From: Pedobacter sp.
Lineage (GTDB): Bacteria > Bacteroidota > Bacteroidia > Sphingobacteriales > Sphingobacteriaceae
Assembly: GCF_031119335.1 (NCBI RefSeq)
Contig: NZ_JAVHXT010000001.1
Coordinates: 346,548-410,547 of the forward strand
Direction: 5' to 3'
Length of the DNA: 64,000 nt
This document shows positions 16,737 to 26,125 of the stretch, one piece after another (position 1 is the first letter of the stretch; every line of letters begins with the position of its first letter). A program made the translations under genes and the position numbers. The notes under the pieces were generated by a model, which saw nothing but the letters and a program-made list of their open reading frames with translations, was not told where the DNA came from and did not search any database.

Positions 16737-16744
16737 TAGCTTTG
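16737..16744 (+). promoter_or_regulatory. -7 promoter box of the two-lipoprotein operon
   Basis: TAGCTTTG matches TAnnTTTG and ends 4 nt before the ATG at 16749. No TTTG lies at the usual distance upstream, so activation by a regulator would be plausible. Confidence 0.5.
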
Positions 16745-16748
16745 CAAG

Positions 16749-17444
16749 ATGAGAATAGTTTTAATGATGATGCTGTTGGCGACAATAATGTCGTGCAGCA
16801 AAGAAAAACAGGAAGATAATGGTGTGGTTAGCGGTATAGCTACAGACTCACAGGGAACGCCCTTGGTAGGCGTAAGAATAATTGTAGACAATAGTGTTTT
16901 GTTTAATGCTAATCTTACTGCAACAACAGATGGCGCTGGAAAATATAGTGTAAAAATTCCTACCGGTTCGTGGTACGCATTTGCGCTTTATGAAAAGACT
17001 TACCACGGCAAAAAGTACAACTTTTACCTTCATCCAGATAGTGATGTCGGTTTTGGGGGAGAGGGTGCGGTGCGCAACTTTAAATGGCAACTTACTGGAG
17101 AGAAGGCTTACCCGTTATCAGGTTATTATGGTGGCTTGGTTACCATAGATAACCATCCAGAGTTTAATGTAAATGCTGAAGATATTGAATTTACCTTTAC
17201 GCCGCAGGGTGAATTGATAGATGGAAGTAACGGAACAACCTTTATAGCGAAAGCGCTGGATGGCCACCAGTTGAAAGACTTGCCAATGGGCAGATATAGG
17301 GTAACGGCCAGATACAATGCCAATCCGCTTACATTACGTAGATGGAACACAGACAACGCTTTTGAAACTAGCTTGGTGCTTGATTTTGAACCCCGAATTG
17401 ATGGACAGTGTGACAATTGTTTTAAGATAGAATATAACAGATAA
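16749..17444 (+). CDS. Lipoprotein with a carboxypeptidase-regulatory-like (Ig-like) domain
   Basis: 231 residues. The leader ends in a lipobox (LATIMSC, Cys16). Residues about 26-75 form a CarboxypepD_reg-like beta sandwich (GVVSGIATDSQGTPLVGVRI, then DGAGKYSVKIPTGSWYAF). The rest is beta-rich without a name I know and ends with a CDNC pair. It is likely surface or periplasmic. It overlaps the next lipoprotein gene by one base (TAATG), so the two are translationally coupled. The operon is inserted between, and opposite to, the kinase and regulator genes of a two-component system, suggesting it could be a target or sensor accessory. Confidence 0.75.
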   Translation: MRIVLMMMLLATIMSCSKEKQEDNGVVSGIATDSQGTPLVGVRIIVDNSVLFNANLTATTDGAGKYSVKIPTGSWYAFALYEKTYHGKKYNFYLHPDSDVGFGGEGAVRNFKWQLTGEKAYPLSGYYGGLVTIDNHPEFNVNAEDIEFTFTPQGELIDGSNGTTFIAKALDGHQLKDLPMGRYRVTARYNANPLTLRRWNTDNAFETSLVLDFEPRIDGQCDNCFKIEYNR

Positions 17445-18238
17445 TGAGAGCAGCGTTTTTTAGATACACCGTTATATGTCTACTTTTTCTGGCAGCATGT
17501 AAAAAAGATGACAATGATATCATTTTTCCGCAGGGAGACGATGATAAAATTGCGATACCAGCTTCAAAGAATGGTCCGGGATTGGGCGATAATGATGATG
17601 TGCCCTTAGGTAATATATTAACACTGCCTCAGGGCATACGGATAGTGAAAAGACCACACAAAAGGTTCGATCCTAGTATGGAGAAACTTTATGCCCATGT
17701 AAATACTTTTTATGTAGATATTAATTTGGTGAATGATCGTATGCCCGGAACTCCACCTGTGTACGTAGAATTTCCACCAGGACTGATTGGGGTAAGTATG
17801 GATCATGATAAGCAGAATGGCCTTTCTATTGAAAAATATATTATTCCAGTGCCTCCTACCGAACGCATTGGGGGTGGACGAGATACCACCACAATTTATG
17901 TAGGTATGTTGTGTCTTAACAAAACTCGGTCAATGCCTTGGTACGACAATGACGAGGAAGAACAGCGTTTTCCAATATCCAGGAACAACTACGAACAATT
18001 TGTGGTAACTACCAATCCAAATTTGTTAAGGTTGCTGGAAGAGGTAAAGAACAAACCAAAGCTAAGGGTAGCCCAACATTGGGACCCCATTGAGGCACAT
18101 GAGCCAGATTATGTACTACCCGAATGGATGAAAATATATGACCATATCAACGAAATGGCGTGGAAGATTACCGATGGCTGGGGCATTACCAATAAGGACC
18201 TAAGAGAATTTAGGAAGGCACTAAAGACTTTTGAGTAG
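17444..18238 (+). CDS. Lipoprotein of unknown function
   Basis: 264 residues with a lipobox LFLAAC (Cys19) followed by KKDDND, an acidic segment sometimes seen in surface-exported Bacteroidetes lipoproteins. The body has no recognised domain; it is rich in Pro, Asp and aromatic residues (LPQGIRIVKRPHKRFDPSM, VYVEFPPGLIGVSMDHDKQ). It overlaps the preceding lipoprotein gene by one base and overlaps the convergent kinase gene by 29 nt at its 3' end. A joint function with the neighbouring Ig-like lipoprotein is inferred. Confidence 0.7.
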   Translation: MRAAFFRYTVICLLFLAACKKDDNDIIFPQGDDDKIAIPASKNGPGLGDNDDVPLGNILTLPQGIRIVKRPHKRFDPSMEKLYAHVNTFYVDINLVNDRMPGTPPVYVEFPPGLIGVSMDHDKQNGLSIEKYIIPVPPTERIGGGRDTTTIYVGMLCLNKTRSMPWYDNDEEEQRFPISRNNYEQFVVTTNPNLLRLLEEVKNKPKLRVAQHWDPIEAHEPDYVLPEWMKIYDHINEMAWKITDGWGITNKDLREFRKALKTFE

Positions 18239-20141
18239 CGCGTTTTACTGAGGTGCCCAAAGGGATATTGATGTAGATATTGGTGCCTTCGTTAATGGTG
18301 GAGCTAATTTCATGGCTACCGTTAAGCAATTGTATCCGATTGATAAGGTTGGAGATGCCTAAACCATTTTTCTTGATACCGTTTACATCAAATCCCTTCC
18401 CATTATCTTCGATGGTAATGTCTAATTGCATGTCGCTAACGTTTAGTTGTACCAAAGCTTCAGAGGCATTGGCGTGTTTGATGATATTGTTCACTGCTTC
18501 TTGTACTATCCTATAGATAATTAGCGCATATTCAGCATCTAATGATGTAGTATCTCCAAAAAAGTAAGTGGTGATTTGTAGGTTACTACTTGAGGCCTTA
18601 TGGCAGAAACTTTCTATAGCATGGGTGAGGCCCTCTTCCAAAAGTATATTAGGAGCCATATTGTGCGAGATGCTGCGTACTTCCCTTGCTGCTGCATCAA
18701 TAAGGGCTAAGGTTTTTTCTTTACTCGCTGTGCATTCGGTGTTATTGGTTTCGCTTATCCTATTAAGTTGCATTTTAGCTGCGGATAGCGTACTGGCTAC
18801 AGCATCGTGCAATTCTTTTGCTGTTCTATTACGCTCTCTTTCTTCTCCTGCCAATAGTGCAGCTAACAGCTTTACTTCCTGCTGCATGGTCATTGCTTTT
18901 GTTTTTTGTTTATCTACAATAAATGCAATAGCGCCTATTGCAAGTAAAAATAAAATAACAATTGAGGTAATAAGAATAAGATTGTTCTTGCTATTTATTT
19001 CATTGGTATGGTTCGCAATCTGTAGCTTTTGTTTTGTCAGTTGCTGTTCCTTAACAGTGGTTTGGTATTTTGTTTCTATCTCTTGGATAATTTCATGATT
19101 GGTTTTACTGATTAGTGAATCATTTAGTTTTTCATACTTCTTTCTGTATGCAAGAGCCAATTCAAAGCTTTTACCTTGCTCTTTCAATTCGGCACCTAAT
19201 AGATATACCTGTTTTAGGTCGGCCATTACCATGATATCTGCAGCATTGGATACACACTTTTCGAAATAATGGTTTGCAGGTCCATAATTTCCCAAACTTT
19301 TATGGGCATTTGCCAATCCTTGATACACGTAGGTGTCATAGCCTGGATCAGCTCTTTCAAGTTTCAATTCTGCTAATTTTAGGGTTTCTATGCTCTCGCT
19401 GAATTTATGCTGTCTATGATAGATATCCCCGAGATTGATATAGCCTGTAAGCAAAAGGTCAACATCAGCTGTTTTATTGGCAATTGCCAGTAGTGTGACC
19501 GAATGTTGCCTAGCTTTTTCGAGTTGATTTTCAAATACTTCTGCTACAATTAGGTTCACTAGACTTCTCCCCATTGCCGAGGTATCCTTCAGTTTTGTAG
19601 CAATATCATAGCCTTGTTTAGCATAAAAGCTGCCTTTTTTGTAATCTTTTAAGTCTATAAAAACAGATGCGAGGTTGCTGTTAAATTTACGTTGATTGAA
19701 AAGATCGTTTGTTTTTTCCGCTATTTTTAATGCTTTAACGTAATATTCTGCGGCCTTAGTCATCATGGATAGTGAATAATATAGAAGCCCGATATTATTA
19801 TAGGCATTAGCCTCTGTTCTTTTATTGCCTATTTCGATACTTTTCTGTAGTTGTTCCTCGGCAATTTTCAAGCCCTCTTTGTACTTCAGCTCACGATATA
19901 GGAAATTGGTGTAGTCGCCTGTGTATTTCAAGAAACCATTATCAAATTTGATTTCCTTAGCCAATTTGCCAGATTGCCTGAAATAAATATCGGCAGAGTC
20001 TTTTTGTCCAGCTCCAGCTTTTTCAGTGGCAATTTGGATAAGCTGGTAAACTTTGACGGAATCTTTAAGTTGTTGGGGATAGACCGAAATTGTAAAAGCA
20101 ATTAGTAAAAAGGCAATAGTAAACGAACGGTGTGAGATCAT
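18210..20141 (-). CDS. TPR-containing sensor histidine kinase (HisKA_3 type)
   Basis: 643 residues. A signal peptide (TIAFLLIAFTISVYPQ) is followed by a periplasmic array of tetratricopeptide repeats (about residues 40-345, for example NAYNNIGLLYYSLSMMTKAA), a coiled coil and one membrane helix (about 388-408). The cytoplasmic part has a HisKA_3 dimerisation helix with His446 in ERERNRTAKELHDAV, then an ATPase domain (IIYRIVQEAVNNIIKHANAS, DNGKGFD, KNGLGISNL). This architecture pairs with NarL-type regulators such as the one at 15986-16618. Its 3' end overlaps a convergent lipoprotein gene. Confidence 0.92.
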   Translation of the reverse strand: MISHRSFTIAFLLIAFTISVYPQQLKDSVKVYQLIQIATEKAGAGQKDSADIYFRQSGKLAKEIKFDNGFLKYTGDYTNFLYRELKYKEGLKIAEEQLQKSIEIGNKRTEANAYNNIGLLYYSLSMMTKAAEYYVKALKIAEKTNDLFNQRKFNSNLASVFIDLKDYKKGSFYAKQGYDIATKLKDTSAMGRSLVNLIVAEVFENQLEKARQHSVTLLAIANKTADVDLLLTGYINLGDIYHRQHKFSESIETLKLAELKLERADPGYDTYVYQGLANAHKSLGNYGPANHYFEKCVSNAADIMVMADLKQVYLLGAELKEQGKSFELALAYRKKYEKLNDSLISKTNHEIIQEIETKYQTTVKEQQLTKQKLQIANHTNEINSKNNLILITSIVILFLLAIGAIAFIVDKQKTKAMTMQQEVKLLAALLAGEERERNRTAKELHDAVASTLSAAKMQLNRISETNNTECTASKEKTLALIDAAAREVRSISHNMAPNILLEEGLTHAIESFCHKASSSNLQITTYFFGDTTSLDAEYALIIYRIVQEAVNNIIKHANASEALVQLNVSDMQLDITIEDNGKGFDVNGIKKNGLGISNLINRIQLLNGSHEISSTINEGTNIYINIPLGTSVKRATQKSLVPS

Positions 20142-20417
20142 AATATACTATGGTATTGGGCGGCAATAAAGTATGCTAGCTCATTTACAAATATGGCTAA
20201 AGCAGTATTTTCAATTATTTGTAAATCAATTGTATATTTTGGTAAAACGACCGATGATTTGTTTCGGTAGTAATATTTATAAAGTTGTTTTTGGATAGGT
20301 TTCTGTAGATCAGTAGTTAAGACACTATTTTTCTTTATATGTTACAAGCGCATTTTTTCTCTAACATTTGCTGCTATTAAGTAATGTATATAAATGTATA
20401 ATGCATTTTTGTAAAGA
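20142..20417. other. Intergenic region upstream of the TPR kinase
   Basis: AT-rich and without a convincing open frame. CATATTTG on the minus strand at 20188-20195 differs by one base from a -7 box and could serve the kinase gene. Confidence 0.4.
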
Positions 20418-20536
20418 GGGGCTGTCTCAAAAGTCGAGACAGCCCCTTTTTTTGTCGATTTTATTCGTACCCTCCTACGAGAGCATTTTCAAATATTCGA
20501 TTCTCAAGGAGCAGATTTTACTTTTGAGACAGCCCC
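20418..20536. mobile_element. 119-bp insertion-sequence remnant or MITE with 17-bp terminal inverted repeats
   Basis: Perfect 17-bp inverted repeats GGGGCTGTCTCAAAAGT at 20418-20434 and, inverted, 20520-20536. Such ends (GGCTGTCTC type) are seen on IS1182-like and related elements. Next to the left end, GAGACAGCCCC at 20436-20446 also forms a terminator-like hairpin with T7. On the minus strand the interior encodes a short open tail (ENRIFENALVGGYE then stop), like a transposase C-terminus. No target duplication is evident. Confidence 0.7.
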
Positions 20537-20543
20537 AATACTT

Positions 20544-20993
20544 TTATATCTTCTCTTTTTTGAAGATTTTGCCTTTAAGATCAATGTATAACGTGGCCGC
20601 ATCGTCGTCTGAAGTTACATCCGCATTATAATATTTGCCTATAGTGGCATCTTCTACTATAACCATGTTATCTACTTCGTAACCTTTTATTCTGTAAGGA
20701 TTTAAAGCGGCAGAGATAATTGGTGGGAATTTTTTGTCGAGAACCGGATGTATGCTTTGTAACCATTTGCCATCCATACTAACTGTAAGCACTGAGCCAT
20801 TGGCGAGAGAGGCAACATAGTAACCTCGCAGGTCATCTTTTATCCATTGTAAAATCTTTTGTCCCCCCGATTTGCTTTCGCCTGTAGACCTTACCTTGGC
20901 TGGGATATTTTTCTGTTGTGCGTTTGCTTCAAGACCGATCATTGAACTGGCAACACAGAGCAGACAAGCGATTAGGATTTTTTTTGTTGTCAT
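20544..20993 (-). CDS. Exported protein of unknown function
   Basis: 149 residues with a clear signal peptide (KKILIACLLCVASSMIGLEANA). The mature part is mixed alpha/beta (QWIKDDLRGYYVASLANGS, SMDGKWLQSIHPVLDKKFP, then ADVTSDDDAATLYIDLKGKI). I do not recognise it, though its size and periplasmic location resemble PepSY-like small proteins. Its stop codon lies 7 nt from an insertion-sequence remnant, so the downstream end of its transcription unit may have been changed by insertion. Confidence 0.65.
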   Translation of the reverse strand: MTTKKILIACLLCVASSMIGLEANAQQKNIPAKVRSTGESKSGGQKILQWIKDDLRGYYVASLANGSVLTVSMDGKWLQSIHPVLDKKFPPIISAALNPYRIKGYEVDNMVIVEDATIGKYYNADVTSDDDAATLYIDLKGKIFKKEKI

Positions 20994-21316
20994 ATTGATT
21001 AATTTTTGACAAAAATAGACGCCAAGCCTTAAGGAGAATATAGGGTTTTTACTGTATTTATGGCATCAGTAGTTATACTTAATTTGTAGTATTGCCAAGA
21101 TAATTGCACAATAACTGAGGCAAAAACAGAAGTCAGTTTAAATAACTGAAGTAGGGACAAATCGTATGCAATAGTTCTTGATATGAAATTTTGGTGACCG
21201 CTTGTATAGAATCAGTTGTCGTTTGTCGATCAAATGGTGCTATAGAGGGGCAAAGTTTTTACTAGATGTACCAATAGAGCAGCTTTGTAAAGTATTTAAG
21301 AATATTCTACAAAGAA
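20994..21316. other. Divergent intergenic region
   Basis: No open frame. CAAAAATA at 21010-21017 reads TATTTTTG on the minus strand, an exact -7 box 16 nt before the exported-protein start. For the plus-strand receptor gene no clear promoter is visible. Confidence 0.45.
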
Positions 21317-23767
21317 ATGAATAACAGGAATTCCTCTCAAAATCTGCATAAAAAAAGTTTTTTCTATATAGTCCATTTGTTGGTGTTAATCGCTCTTTTA
21401 CTCAATAGTATTGTTGCAAGATCACAGAATGAACCCAGGTTTAGCCTACAAGGGGTTGTCGTTAGCAACGAGTATAAGTTAGAAGGGGCTTCTATTCAGT
21501 TGCTTGCAATTGAAAAAGCAGTACCAGTAAGATATGCGATGAGTGATATTGACGGAAAGTTCATTTTAAATGCTCTTAGCTCAGGTCGCTATCTACTTAG
21601 TATCGGATTTATGGGTTATCGTCCTTATATTTCAGATACACTTAAAATCAGTGCTAATCTAGTGCTGCCTACCATAAGGTTGGAACCTATGTCGTCCAAT
21701 CTTAAGGAAGTAAAGGTAGTAGCAGAACTTCCAGCCGTAACGCAGCAGCTAGACAAACTAGTGATTGATGTAGGACGGAATGTTGCCGCCAATGGAAGTT
21801 CTGCTTTGGAGGTGTTAGAAAAATCGCCTGGCATTTCAATAGATCAGAATGGAAACTTGATGATGAGAGGAAAGACTGATCCGGTGGTAATGGTCAACGG
21901 AAAGCTAGTACAGTTATCCGGAACCGAACTTACAGAAATGTTAAGGGGCATTGCAGCTAATAATATCAATAAGATTGAGCTGGTTAACAACCCATCCGCA
22001 CGTTATGACGCTGCTGGTAATGCAGGCATTATTGACATCAAACTTCACAAACCCATAGCAAGTGGAAGTAATGGTAATATTTCTTTAAATGGCGGCTACG
22101 GTAAGCTTCTAAAAAGTAATAACGGTGGAAATCTCAATTATAGGAAGGGAAATTTTTCAGCTATGGCCAATTATAACTATGCCTATCGTGGTGATTTTGC
22201 AGATATGGAGGTTACACATCTTTTTGGAGAACGATCTGATGGAGTGGCAAGCTCCTTTCAGGATTTCTATCAGGACATTACTTTCGGTGCCCATACATCT
22301 AGATTGGGCATGGAATATCTTTTAGGAAAGCGTACAACAGTAGGAACGGAACTTTTTGGGGCTTTTACAAAGATCCATCGCAATATCGATAACGTAACTT
22401 CTCTATATGGTACAGATGCAGGGCTTAATGGTTTTCGTAACATGTTAACCAATACCATCAATGAGAGGAAAAATTATGGAGCTAACTTTAATCTCCGACA
22501 GCAGTTAGATACACTGGGAGCAATTCTAAATCTCGATATGGATTTTGCTAAATTCAACCTGGACGATATGCAGTCCTATGATTTCGGCTATCTCAATGCA
22601 AACGATCAGCCTTCTAGAGATCCGATATCGTTATTTAATAATTCTGAGGGAAGATTGGATATCCGTTCGGGAGCGTTAAATCTTGAAAAGTCTTTTCTAA
22701 GAGGGAAATTGGAATTGGGCGGAAAGTTTAGTCATATCCGTTCAATAACCGATATGGATTTCTATAATAGGGTTGGGCAAGAATTACAAACCAATACTGA
22801 ACTTAGCGGTACATTTAGCTACAACGAACAGATCCAGGCAGCCTTTGCCAATTATGGTAGGAAGTTGGGGAATATCAGTTTACAATTGGGATTAAGAACC
22901 GAAAGAACTGTTGGCCAAGGTAAGGGGATGACTATTTTCGGGCGGAAATACGTTCAGTTCTTTCCCAGTGGAGCTTTCAGTTATCAACTTAGTCAAAAAC
23001 ATGGGTTTGGTTTCAATTTCAGCAGAAGGATAGGAAGACCAAGCTATACGCAGCTCAATCCATACTTCTATTTCATTGAACCAACCATTAGAGTGGCAGG
23101 AAACCCTGAACTACTACCTGCGCTCAATTATACGATGGATATCAATTACACGCTGAACAACAAGTATATCATAGGCTTAAATTATTTCCGATCCGCAAAT
23201 CCTATCATTGAAACCCAGATTTTGGACAACGCCAATAATATTCTGGTGGGCTTTACCAACCTAAAACGCTACGAAAGCTATTCGGTGGTACTCACGTTGC
23301 CGCTCAAACTAACAAAATGGTTCAGTTCCAGTACTAATCTAAGTGGTTTTTATGGTAAATTCCATGGTGAAATAGATGGTCAGGCAGTTTCTAATGCACG
23401 CCCCCATGTAATGATTAATAGTAATAATAGCTTCACATTTGGTCCGTGGTCTGCGCAACTAGTAGGAAATTACAATGGCAGCCAGTATTATGGCAATATA
23501 GAGCTTAAGGCCAATATGTCTGTGGCTATAGCAGTACAGCGTAGTTTTATGGCGAAGAAAGCTACATTGGGGGTTATTTTGAGCGATATTTTCTTTACCA
23601 ATAACATCAGATGGACAAATTCGATGCAACGCTTTGCCGTTGATGGAATACGACTTAGGGACAGCAGGGCTGCACTACTAAATTTTACCTACAAGTTTGG
23701 TGGTAACGACCATGCACTTACTCGTAAATCTGGAAGTGCCGAAGAAGAAAAGAGACGAGCTAATTGA
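21317..23767 (+). CDS. TonB-dependent receptor-like outer-membrane protein (OMP_b-brl_3 type)
   Basis: 816 residues: an N-terminal leader (about 15-37), a CarboxypepD_reg-like domain (about 42-125, FSLQGVVVSNEYKLEGASIQ), a plug-like domain (about 130-245, with LEVLEKSPGISIDQNGNLM and IELVNNPSARYDAAGNAGII) and a large beta barrel to the C-terminus. This is the common Bacteroidetes outer-membrane beta-barrel family, shorter than SusC and without a SusD partner. Its substrate is unknown. It stands alone, with an exported-protein gene divergent on one side and a DUF5694 gene on the other. Confidence 0.85.
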   Translation: MNNRNSSQNLHKKSFFYIVHLLVLIALLLNSIVARSQNEPRFSLQGVVVSNEYKLEGASIQLLAIEKAVPVRYAMSDIDGKFILNALSSGRYLLSIGFMGYRPYISDTLKISANLVLPTIRLEPMSSNLKEVKVVAELPAVTQQLDKLVIDVGRNVAANGSSALEVLEKSPGISIDQNGNLMMRGKTDPVVMVNGKLVQLSGTELTEMLRGIAANNINKIELVNNPSARYDAAGNAGIIDIKLHKPIASGSNGNISLNGGYGKLLKSNNGGNLNYRKGNFSAMANYNYAYRGDFADMEVTHLFGERSDGVASSFQDFYQDITFGAHTSRLGMEYLLGKRTTVGTELFGAFTKIHRNIDNVTSLYGTDAGLNGFRNMLTNTINERKNYGANFNLRQQLDTLGAILNLDMDFAKFNLDDMQSYDFGYLNANDQPSRDPISLFNNSEGRLDIRSGALNLEKSFLRGKLELGGKFSHIRSITDMDFYNRVGQELQTNTELSGTFSYNEQIQAAFANYGRKLGNISLQLGLRTERTVGQGKGMTIFGRKYVQFFPSGAFSYQLSQKHGFGFNFSRRIGRPSYTQLNPYFYFIEPTIRVAGNPELLPALNYTMDINYTLNNKYIIGLNYFRSANPIIETQILDNANNILVGFTNLKRYESYSVVLTLPLKLTKWFSSSTNLSGFYGKFHGEIDGQAVSNARPHVMINSNNSFTFGPWSAQLVGNYNGSQYYGNIELKANMSVAIAVQRSFMAKKATLGVILSDIFFTNNIRWTNSMQRFAVDGIRLRDSRAALLNFTYKFGGNDHALTRKSGSAEEEKRRAN

Positions 23768-24094
23768 TAACAATTCATGTTTGGTAAAAATAGCAAAACA
23801 GTCTTTCGACCTTTCCAGTTTTTAGCCTCAATGTTCAAAAATAAAATGAGCGAAAATGACTTTGCGAAGAGTTAGTAGCTATCTTCCAAACGGTTTATGG
23901 GCTGCATGGTGGATAACGATGACTAAAGGTGAAATAACAAAAATTCGGAACGATAAAGTAAAAAGTTTCATGGGATATAATTTAATTAGGACGTCAAGTA
24001 CTCTCAAAACTCATGCAACGTGCAACCTCTCGTTCACATTCTTCGTCTGATAACTTGATTCGATTATCCATCAATAATTTTAAACCAGAATACC
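23768..24094. other. Intergenic region without recognised features
   Basis: A 64-codon frame at 23856-24050 has no leader, no plausible composition and no ribosome-binding or promoter context, so I do not call it. I see no promoter, terminator or repeat. Confidence 0.4.
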
Positions 24095-24928
24095 ATGTAT
24101 AACGCAAGATCTATTTATCTAATCATCTTAATTTTGCTCACTGTTGATGTGAGTGCACAGAAAAAAACAGAGATACTATTGTTGGGAACCTTTCATTTCG
24201 ATAGTCCGAACCTAGACCTTGTGAAAACCACGGCTCTGGATATCGACGCAGTTCAGGCCGAGCTCGAAAACATTACTGCCCAAATAGTAGCATTTGGACC
24301 CACCAAAATTTTTGTTGAGTGGGATTTCGATAAACAGTCGGAACTGGATAGTCTCTACACGTTGTACCTTGCCAACAGGTATTTTGATGTTGTGAAGGAA
24401 CGTCATCCAAATCAGAAATTCTATCGTAACAGCGAAATTTTCCAGTTAGCATTTAGGGTGGCAAAGAAGAGTGGCCATAGGCAGCTTTACGGCATCGATA
24501 TTAAAACCGAGTTTCCTTTTGCAGAAGTTATGGCCGCTATTAAGGAGGCTGGGCAGGCCGAACTGGCAGATGAAATACAAGAAAAAATAGCTGCAATGGC
24601 TAAAAAAGAAGCCGATGATCGTAAAAAATATACTTTACAAGAATTGCTGCTTTTGAAGAATACCCCAGAGGCACGCAGGGAAGACTATAGCGCTTATATT
24701 AGCTTATTCAATAGGGCTGGCAGGTCTAATGATTTTCAGGGCAGCCGTTTGGTAGGTGAATGGTACCGTAGAAACCTATTGATGTATTCATTTGTACAGA
24801 AAGCATTGGGTGATAATGATGAAAGGGTCATGGTATTGTTAGGTTCTGGACATGCGGCTATCATTGCTCAGTTGGTTGAGTTTGATGATAAGGCAAGCTT
24901 GGTTCCGGTCCATAAGGTTTTGAAATAG
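24095..24928 (+). CDS. Exported DUF5694 protein (TraB/ChaN-like fold)
   Basis: 277 residues with a signal peptide (IYLIILILLTVDVSA). The mature protein starts with EILLLGTFHFDSPNLDLVK and ends with the glycine-histidine motif LLGSGHAAIIAQLV, the paired GTFHFD and GSGH landmarks of DUF5694 and of the wider TraB/ChaN/EreA-like group. Some distant members of that group bind haem or hydrolyse esters; nothing specific is known for DUF5694. It appears monocistronic. Confidence 0.8.
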   Translation: MYNARSIYLIILILLTVDVSAQKKTEILLLGTFHFDSPNLDLVKTTALDIDAVQAELENITAQIVAFGPTKIFVEWDFDKQSELDSLYTLYLANRYFDVVKERHPNQKFYRNSEIFQLAFRVAKKSGHRQLYGIDIKTEFPFAEVMAAIKEAGQAELADEIQEKIAAMAKKEADDRKKYTLQELLLLKNTPEARREDYSAYISLFNRAGRSNDFQGSRLVGEWYRRNLLMYSFVQKALGDNDERVMVLLGSGHAAIIAQLVEFDDKASLVPVHKVLK

Positions 24929-25098
24929 GTAATGCTGACATCAGGTTCACAGTCAATAGATATTTCAAAAGGATTAGTTACCGGCGAACGGTAAGACTTG
25001 CAGCGATGTACCGTCGTAGTCAAGTATTGTCGTCAACAAATTCATCATCTGCAATTTTGTACTCAGACATCTATCGTGGCGAGCTACTAGGTCGAGAT

Positions 25099-26124
25099 TT
25101 AGGGTACGATCAGTTTTTTCCAATGATCAATTACACCACTATGGATATGTACTAAGTAGGTGCCGCTGGGCGGCTTTTGGTCGAGATGAAGAACATAGAT
25201 GCCATTAGACGCTATAGAAAAAGTCTTTCTGTAGTAGATTTTTCCACTTATGTCTACTAATTGGATATCAACGTTGTTCTTATGCTGCGAAGGATGTATG
25301 AAGTTCACGGAAAGCAGGCTTCCGCTAAGTGGATTAGGATATAGACGGATATCGTTATGCTTGAGTTGGAAACTGACCTGCGTAATGCCATGGTCGTGCC
25401 TCTTCCCATCCCGGTCCAACTGCGTCAAACGGTAATAGTTTTTGCCCTGTAGGGGCGAATCGTCCAAAAAACTGTAGCTGGTCGTGCCGTTGAAATCGCC
25501 TTTGGCGGCCACCGTGCCCAAGGGCTGGAAAGCGTGGCCATTGGCGGAACGTTCGATGATATAATGGCTGCTGTTGCGTTCCCAATGGGTTTTCCAGTAA
25601 AGTCTGGCACCCTTGTTTTCGACTTTGGCGCTGAAATCGGCCAGGCCTACGGGTAGAGTGCTATGTCTTTCTGCGGCGGTCAGGTGGCTAAAAATAATGG
25701 CTTGGTCGTACTGTTGGTAAAGGTAGCTGGAGGCGGGCTGTTGGATTCCACCGTTTTGGGTAGTATAGCTGCCGGTATTTCCCTGTTCGCTGTAGTATAG
25801 GGCCAGCAGGTTTTGGGCATTGCCATTCAGTTCCTGGGTGTTGTAATAGATGCCGAGCGTGCCAATAAAGCTGATGGGATTGTTGAGCTGGTAATGCCTT
25901 GTGATGCTGTTTTTGCTGCTGGTGTGGACGGTGGTGTTTGTTTGCTCCAGCAGTTGGTCCTTCAGCGTGAGGTCTATGGCAGGCTGTAGCACCAGGCCCT
26001 GGCTGGAGAAGGTCGTACCGCTTTTGATGGTAAGGGCTTCATTGCCGGCCGATAGCTGTGCCTTTAGGGAAGGGATGGCCGGCAGCATGGCTGCCAGCAG
26101 CATCGTGATCTTGGGAATGCGCAT
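25099..26124 (-). CDS. T9SS type A sorting-domain protein, partner of the giant fibre protein
   Basis: 341 residues with a signal peptide (ITMLLAAMLPAIPSLKA), a beta-rich N-terminal half, a fibronectin-like stretch (about 165-250, LPVGLADFSAKVENKGARLY) and a C-terminal type IX sorting domain starting RLYPNPLSG and ending TYLVHIHSGVIDHWKKLIVP. T9SS cargo is exported across the outer membrane and fixed to or released from the surface. The gene starts 1 nt after the fibre gene stop, so the two are co-transcribed. The N-terminal two thirds is G+C-rich, while the sorting-domain end is AT-rich like the host genome. Confidence 0.85.
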   Translation of the reverse strand: MRIPKITMLLAAMLPAIPSLKAQLSAGNEALTIKSGTTFSSQGLVLQPAIDLTLKDQLLEQTNTTVHTSSKNSITRHYQLNNPISFIGTLGIYYNTQELNGNAQNLLALYYSEQGNTGSYTTQNGGIQQPASSYLYQQYDQAIIFSHLTAAERHSTLPVGLADFSAKVENKGARLYWKTHWERNSSHYIIERSANGHAFQPLGTVAAKGDFNGTTSYSFLDDSPLQGKNYYRLTQLDRDGKRHDHGITQVSFQLKHNDIRLYPNPLSGSLLSVNFIHPSQHKNNVDIQLVDISGKIYYRKTFSIASNGIYVLHLDQKPPSGTYLVHIHSGVIDHWKKLIVP

Positions 26125-26125
26125 C

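Noticed and set aside
23856..24050. 64-codon plus-strand frame between the receptor and DUF5694 genes
   Set aside because: Unusual composition, no promoter or leader, no link to neighbours.
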